Origin: DATHSY01 sp046729855
Lineage (GTDB): Bacteria; Actinomycetota; UBA4738; HRBIN12
Direction of reading: 5' to 3'
NCBI GenBank assembly: GCA_046729855.1
Contig: JBKPHM010000118.1
Coordinates: 1-12,812 of the forward strand
Length of the DNA: 12,812 bases
The notes under the pieces: model-generated
What the model saw: only the letters and a program-made list of their open reading frames with translations
Told to the model about the DNA's origin: nothing
Database searches by the model: none
Part shown: piece by piece, positions 5,516 to 12,812 of the stretch
How positions within the stretch are numbered: the first letter of the stretch is position 1
Layout: every line of letters begins with the position of its first letter
Made by a program: the position numbers and the translations under genes

Positions 5516-6342
5516 GCAAGGAACGTGACCTTCGCGACCAGGTCAGAGCGGTATGGGATGAGCTTGCCGCGTTCTGGGACGAGCGGATGCAGGCAGGCGC
5601 CACGTGGCAGCGAGGGCTGATCCAACCGTCGGTTGAACGACTCCTGAGGCTCGAGCCCGGGGAGCGAGTTCTGGAGATCGCGTGCGGCAACGGCGAGTTC
5701 GCACGCTGGATGTCCGCGTTCGGTGCAAACGTTCTGGCGACGGACGTCAGCGAGCGGATGCTCGCGCGAGCCCGTTCACACGGACGCGACATCGAGTACC
5801 GCGTCGCCGATGCGACGCAGCAGGAAGAGCTCCTTGCGCTCGGTGAACCGGGAACGTTCGATGCGATCGTCTCGAACATGGCGATCATGGATATGCCGTC
5901 CATCGAGCCGATGGCTGCAGCGGCGGCGACGCTGCTGAAGCCGACCGGTCGCTTCGTCTTCTCGACGTTGCACCCCGCATTCAACTCGGGCGACGTGCGG
6001 CCGACGGTCGAGCTGGATCTGGAGGGAGGCGTCACCGAGATCTACTCGGTGAAGGTGTCCTCCTACGGTCGATCGACGACCGGCAAGGGTATCGCTCTCC
6101 CTGGCCAGCCCGTGGAACAGTGGTACTTCCACCGGCCGCTTTGGATGATCCTGCAGCCGTTCTTCGAGCATGGGTTCGTGCTCGACGGGCTGGAGGAGCC
6201 GCTCCTCGATTCCGAGTTGGAGAAACCCGGAGCGCCGGACTACGTGTTCACCCAGATCCCTGGCGTGCTGGTCGCCAGGATGCCTCGCCGCCACCGGGTC
6301 GTCAGCCGCCAGGACGAGGCGCGAGCGGAAGGCAGCCCATGA
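5512..6342 (+). CDS. Class I SAM-dependent methyltransferase
   Basis: This is a 276-residue protein. The Rossmann motif I is VLEIACGNG (53-61), and motif II ends in Asp78 (ATDVSERML), which would bind the SAM ribose. The following SNMAIMDM segment fits motif IV. The C-terminal part has aromatic-rich stretches (QWYFHRPLWMILQPF) that probably form the substrate pocket. It resembles broad Methyltransf_11/25-type enzymes acting on small molecules, and no substrate can be named. The start is GTG at 5512, overlapping the aminotransferase stop by four bases, which suggests translational coupling. The stop overlaps the peptidase ATG in the same way (ATGA, 6339-6342). Co-transcription with an amino-acid-modifying enzyme and a peptidase hints at an amino acid- or peptide-derived substrate (inference). 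Confidence 0.88.
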   Translation: MSKERDLRDQVRAVWDELAAFWDERMQAGATWQRGLIQPSVERLLRLEPGERVLEIACGNGEFARWMSAFGANVLATDVSERMLARARSHGRDIEYRVADATQQEELLALGEPGTFDAIVSNMAIMDMPSIEPMAAAAATLLKPTGRFVFSTLHPAFNSGDVRPTVELDLEGGVTEIYSVKVSSYGRSTTGKGIALPGQPVEQWYFHRPLWMILQPFFEHGFVLDGLEEPLLDSELEKPGAPDYVFTQIPGVLVARMPRRHRVVSRQDEARAEGSP

Positions 6343-8297
6343 CGAGACGCGGATTCCGGCCGGCCGACCTATCGAAACAGGTCATGATCCAGCGCGTAGC
6401 GCTGTCGCCGGACGGCGAGACGGTCGTCTACACCCGGCGCACGATCGAGCGGGACAAATACCGGAGTCGACTCTGGCGCGTCGGCTACAGTGGCGGGCGC
6501 GCCGAGCAGCTTACCTTCGCGGACGCCACCGACTCGTCCCCGCGATTCTCTCCGGATGGCCGGACGCTTGTCTTCGTGTCGGACCGCAAGGCCGGCGATG
6601 AGAAGGACGCCAAGCCGCAGCTCTGGACGATGTCGGTCGATGGCGGCGAAGCGCGCCGGATCACCTCGATGCCGGACGGCGCCGGCGTTCCCGAATGGTC
6701 GCCCGACGGCTCCAGGCTCTTGTTCATCGCCCCCTCCGGCGAGCAGCGTTTCCTCGTCGGGAAGAAGGACGACCCGACCGCCAGGCGGATCCACGAGTAC
6801 GTGTGGCGGATGGACGGGGCCGGGATCCGCGATCAGTTCGCGTGCGCGTGGGTCGTGCGGGCGCGCCCGGGTGCGAAGCCGACGCGGGTCACACGCTCGG
6901 CGTTCCAGGTGCAGGCCGCGATCTGGTCGCCGGACGGTTCACGGATCGGCTTCCTGGCCGACACGCGAGTCGACCCGTTGGAGTGGGAGATCGCGCAGGC
7001 CTGGTCCGTGACCGCATCTGGCGGACGCGAGCGCAGGCTCGCGGCGATGCCCGGCGGCATCTGGGGCGCGACCTGGGAGCCGGCCGGGTTCGCCGCGGTC
7101 GGGATCGCGCAGCCCGAGCCCATCGGGTGGGAGCGACAGATCGTCTGCGTGCTCGAGGGCAAGGAGCTGCTCCCGATCGACGCAGGCCTCGTGGAGGAGA
7201 CCGCGGGGCTGGCCACGTACGGAGACCTGATCGACGGCTCGAGCTCGTTCCCGTCGCCGATCGCGTGGCTCGACGACCGCACGGTCGTGGCGCTCGTCTC
7301 CCGGCGCGGCCGATCCCACGTCTACGCCTTCGGGCGAGACGGAACGATCGAGCCATTGACCGAGGGCGACGTGGTCTGCACCGGGCTCGCGGTCGCGGCG
7401 GGTCGCATCGTCGTGACCGCCAACACCGACGCCGGCCCGGCCGAGGTGTTCGCCGTGGAACCGGGGCGCCGGATGCGGAGGCTGACGACCAACGGGAGTC
7501 GCTGGTTCGGCCCGTTCCGGCGCATCCCCCAGCAGATCACGGCCCGGGACCCGGACGGCCACGACGTCGAGGGCTGGCTGCTCACCGCCCGCGGCAAGAG
7601 ACGTGCACCGCTCGTGCTCCAGGTCCACGGTGGGCCCCACGCGGTCCACGCCCCCGTCCCGTGGCTCGAGATGACGGCGCTGGCCGACGCGGGCTTCCAC
7701 GTGCTCTGGGCCAACCCGCGCGGCTCGACCAGCTACGGCGAGGCGTTCGCACGTGACCTCGTCGGCGTGTGGGGCGAGCCCGATTCCTCGGACCTCTTCC
7801 GCCTCGTCGACCGCGTGATCCGCCGGGAACTCACCGATCCGAGTAGCGTCGGCGTAGTCGGCCTGTCGTACGGCGGCTATATGGTGCATCACCTCCTTGG
7901 CCACCACCCGGGGAGGTTCGCCGCCGCCGTCTCCGAGAACCCGGTCACGGACCTGGTCGCCGAGTTCGGGAACGCAGACTTCGGGACGGACATCGGCAAG
8001 GCGGCGACGGGCAAGCGAATGCCCTCCGACGCGTTGGACCTGTGGCGCGAACGTTCGCCGGCCGCGTTCATCCATCTCAACGAGGCTCCGCTGCTGCTGC
8101 TCCACTGCGAAAGCGACCTGCGTTGCCCGCCCGTGAACAGCGAGCTCCCCTTCGCGATCCTGAAGATGCTCGGTCGGGACGTCGAGATGGTCCGCTACCC
8201 GGACGAGGCGCACACCCTGGCCCTCGATGGACGACCGGACCGACGGATCGATCGGCTCGAGCGGATCGTCGGCTGGTTCACGCGGCACCTGCGCTGA
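6339..8297 (+). CDS. S9 family serine peptidase (prolyl oligopeptidase / acylaminoacyl-peptidase type)
   Basis: The 652-residue protein has the two-domain S9 layout. Residues about 15-370 form a beta-propeller, with clear SPDG blade motifs at 23, 71, 121 and 197. Residues about 390-652 are an alpha/beta-hydrolase domain. The oxyanion strand is VHGGPH (429-434), the nucleophile is Ser510 in GLSYGGYM, and the rest of the triad is probably Asp593 (SDLRCPP) and His625 (DEAHTLALDG). These enzymes cleave short peptides or remove N-acylated residues; the propeller keeps large proteins out. No signal peptide is seen, so it should be cytoplasmic. The start is ATG 6339, with Shine-Dalgarno GGAAGG at 6327-6332 and overlap with the methyltransferase stop. 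It ends the operon. The class is certain; the specificity is not. Confidence 0.93.
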   Translation: MTRRGFRPADLSKQVMIQRVALSPDGETVVYTRRTIERDKYRSRLWRVGYSGGRAEQLTFADATDSSPRFSPDGRTLVFVSDRKAGDEKDAKPQLWTMSVDGGEARRITSMPDGAGVPEWSPDGSRLLFIAPSGEQRFLVGKKDDPTARRIHEYVWRMDGAGIRDQFACAWVVRARPGAKPTRVTRSAFQVQAAIWSPDGSRIGFLADTRVDPLEWEIAQAWSVTASGGRERRLAAMPGGIWGATWEPAGFAAVGIAQPEPIGWERQIVCVLEGKELLPIDAGLVEETAGLATYGDLIDGSSSFPSPIAWLDDRTVVALVSRRGRSHVYAFGRDGTIEPLTEGDVVCTGLAVAAGRIVVTANTDAGPAEVFAVEPGRRMRRLTTNGSRWFGPFRRIPQQITARDPDGHDVEGWLLTARGKRRAPLVLQVHGGPHAVHAPVPWLEMTALADAGFHVLWANPRGSTSYGEAFARDLVGVWGEPDSSDLFRLVDRVIRRELTDPSSVGVVGLSYGGYMVHHLLGHHPGRFAAAVSENPVTDLVAEFGNADFGTDIGKAATGKRMPSDALDLWRERSPAAFIHLNEAPLLLLHCESDLRCPPVNSELPFAILKMLGRDVEMVRYPDEAHTLALDGRPDRRIDRLERIVGWFTRHLR

Positions 8298-8310
8298 CGA
8301 ACGCGTCGAT

Positions 8311-8340
8311 TTGCTTCGTCGAGCCGTCCTGAACGAGGAT
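8311..8340 (+). promoter_or_regulatory. Probable promoter of the DmdA-like gene
   Basis: TTGCTT (8311-8316) and GAGGAT (8335-8340) are 18 bp apart in the 77-bp gap after the peptidase gene. This is the same TTGC / 18 bp / GANNNT form seen at 4140-4169 and 4274-4303. Transcription would start near 8347, giving a leader of about 28 nt that carries a strong ribosome binding site (GGGAGG, 8361-8366). It suggests that the DmdA-like gene is expressed separately from the upstream operon. Confidence 0.4.
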
Positions 8341-8360
8341 TCAAAGGCGATCGAGACGAC

Positions 8361-8366
8361 GGGAGG
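8361..8366 (+). promoter_or_regulatory. Ribosome binding site of the DmdA-like gene
   Basis: GGGAGG lies 8 bases before ATG 8375 and is one of the best Shine-Dalgarno sequences in the window. It fixes this start and contrasts with the apparently leaderless genes nearby. Confidence 0.7.
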
Positions 8367-8374
8367 ATTCGACG

Positions 8375-9556
8375 ATGGACGACGTTCCGCAGGGTAAAGG
8401 CGGCACGTGGCTGTATTTCCGTCCCTGGTATCGGAAGTCGCCGTACTTCGAGCAGACACAGGCAGCCGGATGCAAGTCGTACGAGCTGTACAACCACATG
8501 TACCTCCCGGGCTTCTATACGAGCTTCGAGGACGAGTACTGGCACCTCGTGAACCATGTTGCCCTGTGGGACGTCTCGGTCGAGCGCTGCGTTGAGATCA
8601 CGGGGCCGGACGCGCACCGGTTCACGAACACGATCACCTGCCGCGACCTGAACCGGTGCGCCGTCGGGCAGGCGAAGTACGCGCTGATCATGGCGGCCGA
8701 CGGCGGGATCGTGAACGATCCCGTCTTGCTGCGACTGGGTGAGAACCACTACTGGCTGGCGCTGGCCGACTCGGATGGCGTGCTGTACTGCAAGGGCGTC
8801 GCCGCGACCGCCGGGATGGACGTCCATGTCGACGAGGCCGAGTCCTACCCCCTGCAGGTCCAGGGTCCGAAATCCCCCGACGTGATGCGCGCGCTGTTCG
8901 GCGCGGAGTTCATCGACGGGATCAGGTACTACTGGACGGCACAGACGGAGCTCGACGGAATCCCCGTCGTGATCTCTCGGACGGGCTGGACGGCGGAGCT
9001 CGGCTACGAGATCTATCTCCGCGACGCGTCGAGGGGCCCCGAGCTGTGGACCCGGATCCTCGAGGCGGGCAAGCCGTTCCAGATCCGTCCCACCGGACCG
9101 TCGGACGTCCGCCGGATGGAGGCCGGCATCTTCAACTGGGGTCCGGACTTCAACTGGCGCCACAACCCGTTCGAGGTCACGGGGCTCGAGCGGCTCGTCG
9201 AGGAGCAGGAGGAGCACTACCTCGGCAAGGAGGTGCTCGAGCGCATCCGGCGCGAGGGCGTGACGCGCAAGCTGGTCGGCATCGAGATCGACGCCGAGCG
9301 GATGCCCGACGAGATGGAGGAGTTCTGGCCGGTTGCCGCGGATGGACGTGAGGTCGGCTACGTTACGAACGCCGTATGGTCACCCCGTCTGGAGAAGAAC
9401 ATCGCCTACGCGTGGGTCCCGATCGAGCTCGCGTCCGAGGGCTCGTCGATCGAGGTGGGCTGGCCGTTCGGCGCCCCGGTGAAAGCGACCGTCGTGCCGC
9501 TGCCGTTCATCGACCCGAAGAAGGACATCCCGGCGGGCCGCGCGGGAACCGCCTAA
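8375..9556 (+). CDS. GcvT-family folate-dependent demethylase/aminomethyltransferase, DmdA-like
   Basis: The 393-residue protein spans the GcvT fold. The folate-binding region is at about 30-290 and includes LWDVSVERCVEITGPDA (64-80), GGIVNDPVLLRLG (110-122), LALADSDG (128-135), QVQGPKSPDV (161-170), SRTGWTAELGYEIYL (201-215) and RRMEAGIF (246-253). A C-terminal beta-barrel lies at about 296-375. The YNHMYLPGFY entry, the NDP in place of the usual GcvT DD pair, and the ADSD segment recall dimethylsulfoniopropionate demethylase (DmdA) and its relatives rather than glycine-cleavage GcvT. No gcvH or gcvP is present. I infer a tetrahydrofolate-dependent methyl- or aminomethyl-transfer enzyme of unknown substrate; calling it true DmdA would need an alignment of the substrate pocket. 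Its stop overlaps the convergent GNAT stop. Confidence 0.85.
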   Translation: MDDVPQGKGGTWLYFRPWYRKSPYFEQTQAAGCKSYELYNHMYLPGFYTSFEDEYWHLVNHVALWDVSVERCVEITGPDAHRFTNTITCRDLNRCAVGQAKYALIMAADGGIVNDPVLLRLGENHYWLALADSDGVLYCKGVAATAGMDVHVDEAESYPLQVQGPKSPDVMRALFGAEFIDGIRYYWTAQTELDGIPVVISRTGWTAELGYEIYLRDASRGPELWTRILEAGKPFQIRPTGPSDVRRMEAGIFNWGPDFNWRHNPFEVTGLERLVEEQEEHYLGKEVLERIRREGVTRKLVGIEIDAERMPDEMEEFWPVAADGREVGYVTNAVWSPRLEKNIAYAWVPIELASEGSSIEVGWPFGAPVKATVVPLPFIDPKKDIPAGRAGTA

Positions 9557-10050
9557 CGGGCGTCGAGCGCGCGCTCGTACCAGTCGACGTCCCAGTACCG
9601 GCCGAACTTGCGGCCCTGCTCGGTGAACCGGCCCACCCGGGCGAAGCCGAGGCGCTCATGCAGGGCGACCGAGGCCTCGTTCGGCTGAGCGATCCCCGCG
9701 ACGATGCGGTGCACGTCCGCGTCCGCGATCGCGTCGATCAGCGCCAAGTAGAGGGCCGAGCCGATCCCGCGGCCGACATGGGCAGGGTCGACGTACACGC
9801 TCGTCTCGACCGTCGTCGCGTACGCGGGCCTCGGTCGGTGGCTGGTGCTGCTCGCGTACGCGACCACACGATCCTCGTCGACGGCGACGAGCACGCGATG
9901 GCGTCCGTTCGCGTGTCCCTCGAGCCACCGGAGCCGCGACTCGACGCTGGTCGGGTCGACGTCGAACGTGGCGTGCGACGTCCGCACGTAGTGGTTGTAG
10001 ATATCGTTGATTGCCGGAGCGTCCTCGAGCGTCGCGGGACGGATCCGCAT
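9553..10050 (-). CDS. GNAT N-acetyltransferase, phosphinothricin acetyltransferase (Pat)-like
   Basis: The 165-residue protein is the usual length for this family. It opens with MRIRPATLEDAPAINDIYNHYV and ATFD, characteristic of the Pat/YwnH branch. The acetyl-CoA motif is VDPAHVGRGIGSALY (about 87-101), followed by NEASVALHERLGF and a C-terminal GRKFGRYWDVDWYE close to the Pat C-terminus. Members acetylate small amines such as phosphinothricin, methionine sulfone or other amino-acid analogues; the true substrate here is unknown. I chose ATG 10050 because the protein aligns with the family from there, and a GACGAT hexamer (10062-10057) lies exactly six bases upstream, suggesting a leaderless message. 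A GTG at 10068 would add six residues. It lies 45 bp downstream of uvrD2 and converges on the DmdA-like gene with overlapping stops. Confidence 0.9.
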   Translation of the reverse strand: MRIRPATLEDAPAINDIYNHYVRTSHATFDVDPTSVESRLRWLEGHANGRHRVLVAVDEDRVVAYASSTSHRPRPAYATTVETSVYVDPAHVGRGIGSALYLALIDAIADADVHRIVAGIAQPNEASVALHERLGFARVGRFTEQGRKFGRYWDVDWYERALDAR

Positions 10051-10056
10051 GCGGCT

Positions 10057-10062
10057 ATCGTC
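10057..10062 (-). promoter_or_regulatory. Possible -10 element for a leaderless GNAT mRNA
   Basis: GACGAT on the minus strand lies exactly six bases before ATG 10050. No good -35 is seen 17-18 bp upstream. The main support is that the same spacing recurs at other starts in the window. Confidence 0.25.
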
Positions 10063-10095
10063 CCGCACAGCGGACGTTGCGAGGTTACGGCGCCG

Positions 10096-12033
10096 TTACA
10101 GGTCGGAGATGCCTCCGTGGCCGACGACCGCGAGAACCTCGTCGGCGTAGCGTTCGAGCTTGGTCGGTCCCACGCCGGAGATCGCCGCGAGGTCGGCCCG
10201 GTCGCGCGGCTTGCGGTCGGCGATCTGCACCAGCGTCCTGTCGGGGAACACGACGTACGCCGGCACGCCGTCGGCGTTCGCACGCCTGCGCCGCCAGTCG
10301 CGGAGCCGTTCGAACAACGGGCCGTCGGTCGCGACGGAGACCGGGGCACGAGCCACCTGCGGTCGAACAGCGGCTGCAGACGGCGAACCGCCTAGCTCGT
10401 CGAGGAACGGGCTGGGTCGCGCTCGGCCGTCGGTGGGCCACGTCAGGAACAGGTACCGGCGGGCTCGCGTGATCGCGACGTACAGGAGCCGGCGTTCCTC
10501 CTCCGGATCGGCCTTGGTGCGCCCCGAGCGGAACGGGATCTCGGCATCGAGGAGCCGCGGCAGCAGCACCGCGTCGAACTCGAGCCCCTTCGCACGGTGG
10601 TACGTGAGTAGGTTGACGCCTCGGCCCGCGTGCTCGGCCGAGAACCGACGCGTCAGCTCCTGCAGGAACCCCGCGACGTCGCCGTCGGGTTGCGCGCCCT
10701 GGAACTCGGTCGCGAGCGCGCGTAGCCGGGCCAGGTCCGACTGCCGCGTCACCTCCTCGTCCGAGTCCGGCTGCGCGTCCGGCCGGTAGCCCACGTCCTC
10801 GGTCGCACGCTCGACGGCCTCCATCACCGACGCCGGTGCGGCACGCCGCAGTCGCTGGAGCACCGCACGTGGCCCAGGACGCCGCAGGAACGCGCCGTCA
10901 CGCACCTGGTACGGGATCCCGGCTCCGGCGAACGCCCCCTCGAACGGCTCGGATCGTGCGTTGATCCGGTACAGCACCGCAATCTCCTCGAGCGGTACGC
11001 CCTCGTCGTCCCGCAACCGCCGCACGGCGTGCACGACGGCCGCGACTTCGCCGGCCTCGCCCTGCACCGCCCGCGCGACGGGCTCGGGTCCGGACGGACA
11101 CGTCGCACGCAACGTCTTGCGGAACCCGCCCAACCGCGGCGCGAGTCCGTTCGCGAGCGCCAGGATCTGGGGCGACGAGCGATAGTTGTCCTCGAGCCGG
11201 ACGATCGTCGCGTGCGGGAACCGCGTCGGGAAGCTCAGCAGGTGCTCGGGGGACGCGCCGGTGAACGCGTAGATCGTCTGGTAGTCGTCGCCAACCACGC
11301 ACACGTCGTCGCGACCGCCGAGCCAGCGGTCGAGCAGCGCCGCTTGAAGGGGGTTGACGTCCTGGAACTCGTCGACGGTGAACGCGGCGAACCGCGCCCG
11401 CACCGCTGCGGCGGCCGTGGGGTGGTCATCGAACAGGCGGACGAGCACCCCGAGCATGTCCTCGAAGTCGAGCCGCCCGGTTGCTCGCTTCCGCCGCTCG
11501 TAGCCCTGGTAGACCCGCAGCATCAGCTCGGCTGGGATCGGCGGCTGATGGTCGCCGAGCGCATCAAGGTACCGAGCCGGCGGGATCATCCGGTTCTTCG
11601 CCCACTCGATCTCGTTCGCGAGCTCGCCTCTCGGCAGAAACCGGTGGGGCGGGGGCAGCGCGTTCGCGAGCGACGCGATCAGCGGAGCCTTGTGATCCAG
11701 GACGTCGGGCATGGCGTCGCCGGTGCGCGCCGGCAGCAATCGCGAGAGCTGCGAGAGCGCAGCCGAGTGGAACGTGCGCGCCTCGACGCCGTCCACGCCG
11801 AGCCGGCCGAGCCGCGCCTTCAGCTCGCCGGCGGCCTTGTCGGTGAACGTGACGGCGAGGATCTGGGACGAGCGGAACGTCCCGGTCGCGACCTGGCACG
11901 CGATCCGGTGCGTGATCGTCGTCGTCTTCCCGGTGCCTGCTCCCGCGAGGATCGCGACCGGACCATCGACCGCGAGCGCGGCCCCTCGCTGGGCATCGTT
12001 CAGCCCGGCGAGGATCTCCTCCAGCCCGCGCAC
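10096..12033 (-). CDS. uvrD2: ATP-dependent DNA helicase UvrD2 (SF1, with HRDC domain)
   Basis: This 645-residue superfamily 1A 3'-to-5' helicase has the Q motif LNDAQ (Gln15), Walker A GAGTGKTT (31-38, Lys36), TFTDKAAGEL (62-71), TFHS (87-90), Walker B VDEFQD (220-225) and GDDYQTIYAFTGA. RLEDNYRSS follows, then YHRAKGLEFDAV and LLYVAITRAR. The last 75 residues or so form an HRDC-like helical domain (ISGVGPTKLERYADEVL). N-terminal sequence and architecture match actinobacterial UvrD2, a repair helicase essential in mycobacteria. Mycobacterial UvrD2 joins helicase and HRDC through a tetracysteine motif; here the whole C-terminal half lacks Cys (only Cys46, Cys246 and one near 314), so that motif is absent. 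The start is GTG 12033; TACCGT lies six bases upstream and there is no Shine-Dalgarno. Confidence 0.93.
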   Translation of the reverse strand: MRGLEEILAGLNDAQRGAALAVDGPVAILAGAGTGKTTTITHRIACQVATGTFRSSQILAVTFTDKAAGELKARLGRLGVDGVEARTFHSAALSQLSRLLPARTGDAMPDVLDHKAPLIASLANALPPPHRFLPRGELANEIEWAKNRMIPPARYLDALGDHQPPIPAELMLRVYQGYERRKRATGRLDFEDMLGVLVRLFDDHPTAAAAVRARFAAFTVDEFQDVNPLQAALLDRWLGGRDDVCVVGDDYQTIYAFTGASPEHLLSFPTRFPHATIVRLEDNYRSSPQILALANGLAPRLGGFRKTLRATCPSGPEPVARAVQGEAGEVAAVVHAVRRLRDDEGVPLEEIAVLYRINARSEPFEGAFAGAGIPYQVRDGAFLRRPGPRAVLQRLRRAAPASVMEAVERATEDVGYRPDAQPDSDEEVTRQSDLARLRALATEFQGAQPDGDVAGFLQELTRRFSAEHAGRGVNLLTYHRAKGLEFDAVLLPRLLDAEIPFRSGRTKADPEEERRLLYVAITRARRYLFLTWPTDGRARPSPFLDELGGSPSAAAVRPQVARAPVSVATDGPLFERLRDWRRRRANADGVPAYVVFPDRTLVQIADRKPRDRADLAAISGVGPTKLERYADEVLAVVGHGGISDL

Positions 12034-12039
12034 CCGCGG

Positions 12040-12045
12040 ACGGTA
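12040..12045 (-). promoter_or_regulatory. Possible -10 element for a leaderless uvrD2 mRNA
   Basis: TACCGT (TANNNT class) on the minus strand lies six bases before the GTG at 12033. There is no Shine-Dalgarno and no clear -35. It fits the leaderless pattern seen at 4133 and 4310, and it lies in the only gap (12034-12143) upstream of uvrD2. Confidence 0.35.
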
Positions 12046-12143
12046 TCACCACCCGGGACACCATTGGGATCCGGCGTGCCGTCGGCTCCAGCGCGCACGC
12101 CGATTCCGTCTCGGCGTCGCACGTGTCGTCGCCCTGGCCGCCG

Positions 12144-12812
12144 TCAAGGAATCGGCTGCCAGTCGGGAAAGAAGTCGAACTCCCCCGACGTCAGCCGCTG
12201 GAGCTCGCCGCCATCGGAGGCCATCGTCCAGACGCCGAAACGACCGTTCCGGCGTTCGCGGTTGAACGCGATGAGCGTCATGTCCGGCGAGAAGACCGGC
12301 GCGAATTCGTTCCGCAGGTTGTCGGTGAGCTGCGTTAGGTTCTCGCCGTTGGCATCGACGGTCCAGATGTTCCAGTTCCTGGAGAAGACGATCGTCGCAC
12401 CGTCGGGCGACCAGTCGGGCCGCTCGTCGATCTTCCGGCCGGTTGTAAGCCGAGTCTGGTTCGCACCGTCCGCGTCCATCACCCAGATGTCGTCGACCGC
12501 GTCGCGGTCGCTGGTGAACGCGATCATCGTGCCATCGGGCGACCACTCCGGGAACGCGTCGAACCCGATCGTCGTCGTGAGCCGCGTCTGGTTCGAACCG
12601 TCCGCATCCATCACCCAGATGTCCTGGAACTCGTCCTCGGCGTTCGAGGTGTACGCGATCTGAGCGCCGTCCGGCGACCACGTCGGCCACGTCTCCTGCA
12701 CGTCTGGCGTCTCGGTCAGCCTGGTCGCGTTCGAGCCGTCGGCGTCGATCACCCAGATCTCGCAGTTGCCGAACTCGGAGCCGCGGCACTTTGTGTACGC
12801 GATCTGCGTCCC
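12144..12812 (-). CDS. TolB-type WD40-like beta-propeller protein, partial at its N-terminus
   Basis: The frame is open through the right edge of the window, so the N-terminus and any signal peptide are missing; 222 residues are visible. They form five repeats of about 40-46 residues with the PD40/TolB pattern: WSPDGxxIAFTS, then DIWVMDADGSNxTRLT. The last repeat ends in GEFDFFPDWQPIP before the stop at 12144. Such propellers are found in TolB and in many secreted or periplasmic lipoproteins of unknown partner. Without the N-terminus or tolQRA/pal neighbours I would not call it TolB. Two neighbouring blades are nearly identical at DNA level (12454-12491 and 12586-12623), a sign of recent internal duplication or gene conversion. 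It is upstream of uvrD2 in the same direction, 110 bp away. Confidence 0.9.
   Translation of the reverse strand, partial: GTQIAYTKCRGSEFGNCEIWVIDADGSNATRLTETPDVQETWPTWSPDGAQIAYTSNAEDEFQDIWVMDADGSNQTRLTTTIGFDAFPEWSPDGTMIAFTSDRDAVDDIWVMDADGANQTRLTTGRKIDERPDWSPDGATIVFSRNWNIWTVDANGENLTQLTDNLRNEFAPVFSPDMTLIAFNRERRNGRFGVWTMASDGGELQRLTSGEFDFFPDWQPIP
12454..12623 (-). repeat. Near-identical DNA repeats encoding propeller blades
   Basis: The 38-nt segments at 12454-12491 and 12586-12623 differ at only two positions and are spaced 132 bp (44 codons) apart. A third, more diverged copy begins near 12724. They encode the DIWVMDADGSNQTR segment of successive blades. The high DNA identity suggests recent duplication or homogenisation inside the gene. 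Confidence 0.6.

Noticed and set aside
6120..6338. Upstream extension of the S9 peptidase into the methyltransferase gene
   Set aside because: ATG 6339 has a good Shine-Dalgarno (GGAAGG) and the canonical ATGA overlap; the upstream translation is shadow sequence.
4310..6342. Ergothioneine biosynthesis (EgtE plus EgtD) from the aminotransferase and methyltransferase pair
   Set aside because: The methyltransferase lacks the length and recognisable features of EgtD, and egtB and egtA are absent. Class V similarity alone is not enough.
8295..8322. GACGAA/TTCGTC inverted repeat after the peptidase as a terminator
   Set aside because: Only 6 bp with a 13-nt loop and no T-run, and it overlaps the likely -35 of the next gene.
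1..12812. New defence system, CRISPR array or biosynthetic cluster
   Set aside because: I found no spaced direct-repeat array, nuclease/toxin pair, reverse transcriptase or synthase domain. The intact genes outside the integration scar belong mostly to familiar families.

Overview
This 12.8 kb window is high-GC bacterial DNA, most likely from an actinomycete-grade organism (Actinomycetota). The evidence is a UvrD2-type helicase with a C-terminal HRDC domain, many GTG starts, several starts that look leaderless (a -10-like hexamer exactly 6 nt before the start codon), and a tRNA-Leu gene without an encoded CCA. I cannot place it below phylum with confidence.

Region 1 (1-2061). A small lipoprotein gene reads leftward (1-543), followed by about 370 bp with no gene I can support. 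Then comes the most informative part of the window, a site-specific integration scar at tRNA-Leu(UAG). The intact tRNA lies at 1824-1906. Its 12-nt anticodon stem-loop sequence (1850-1861) recurs exactly at 926-937. The left copy is preceded by a decayed copy of the tRNA 5' half, and similarity stops just after the 12-mer. Almost all DNA between the two copies is one broken tyrosine recombinase gene (971-1722, minus strand; one stop and about four frameshifts). Two 13-nt direct repeats, possible arm-type sites, lie between the integrase start and the tRNA. I read this as a remnant, or possibly a minimal integrase-only element, that targeted the anticodon loop and gave the present tRNA its promoter and 5' half.

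Region 2 (2062-4133). An uncharacterised three-helix membrane protein (plus) converges on a secreted bactofilin-like repeat protein with a multi-pass membrane domain (minus). A perfect 10-bp hairpin follows the first gene.

Region 3 (4310-8297). This is a tight plus-strand operon: class V PLP aminotransferase, class I SAM methyltransferase and S9 family serine peptidase. The start and stop codons overlap (GTGA, ATGA), so the three are probably translationally coupled. The substrate is unknown.

Region 4 (8375-12812). A DmdA-like GcvT-family protein (plus) has its own promoter. It converges, with overlapping stop codons, on a Pat-like GNAT acetyltransferase. Upstream of that, also on the minus strand, are UvrD2 and a TolB-type beta-propeller protein cut off by the window edge.

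I found no CRISPR array, rRNA, defence island or biosynthetic cluster. The candidate for something new is the tRNA-Leu anticodon-loop integration scar with its nearly integrase-only content.
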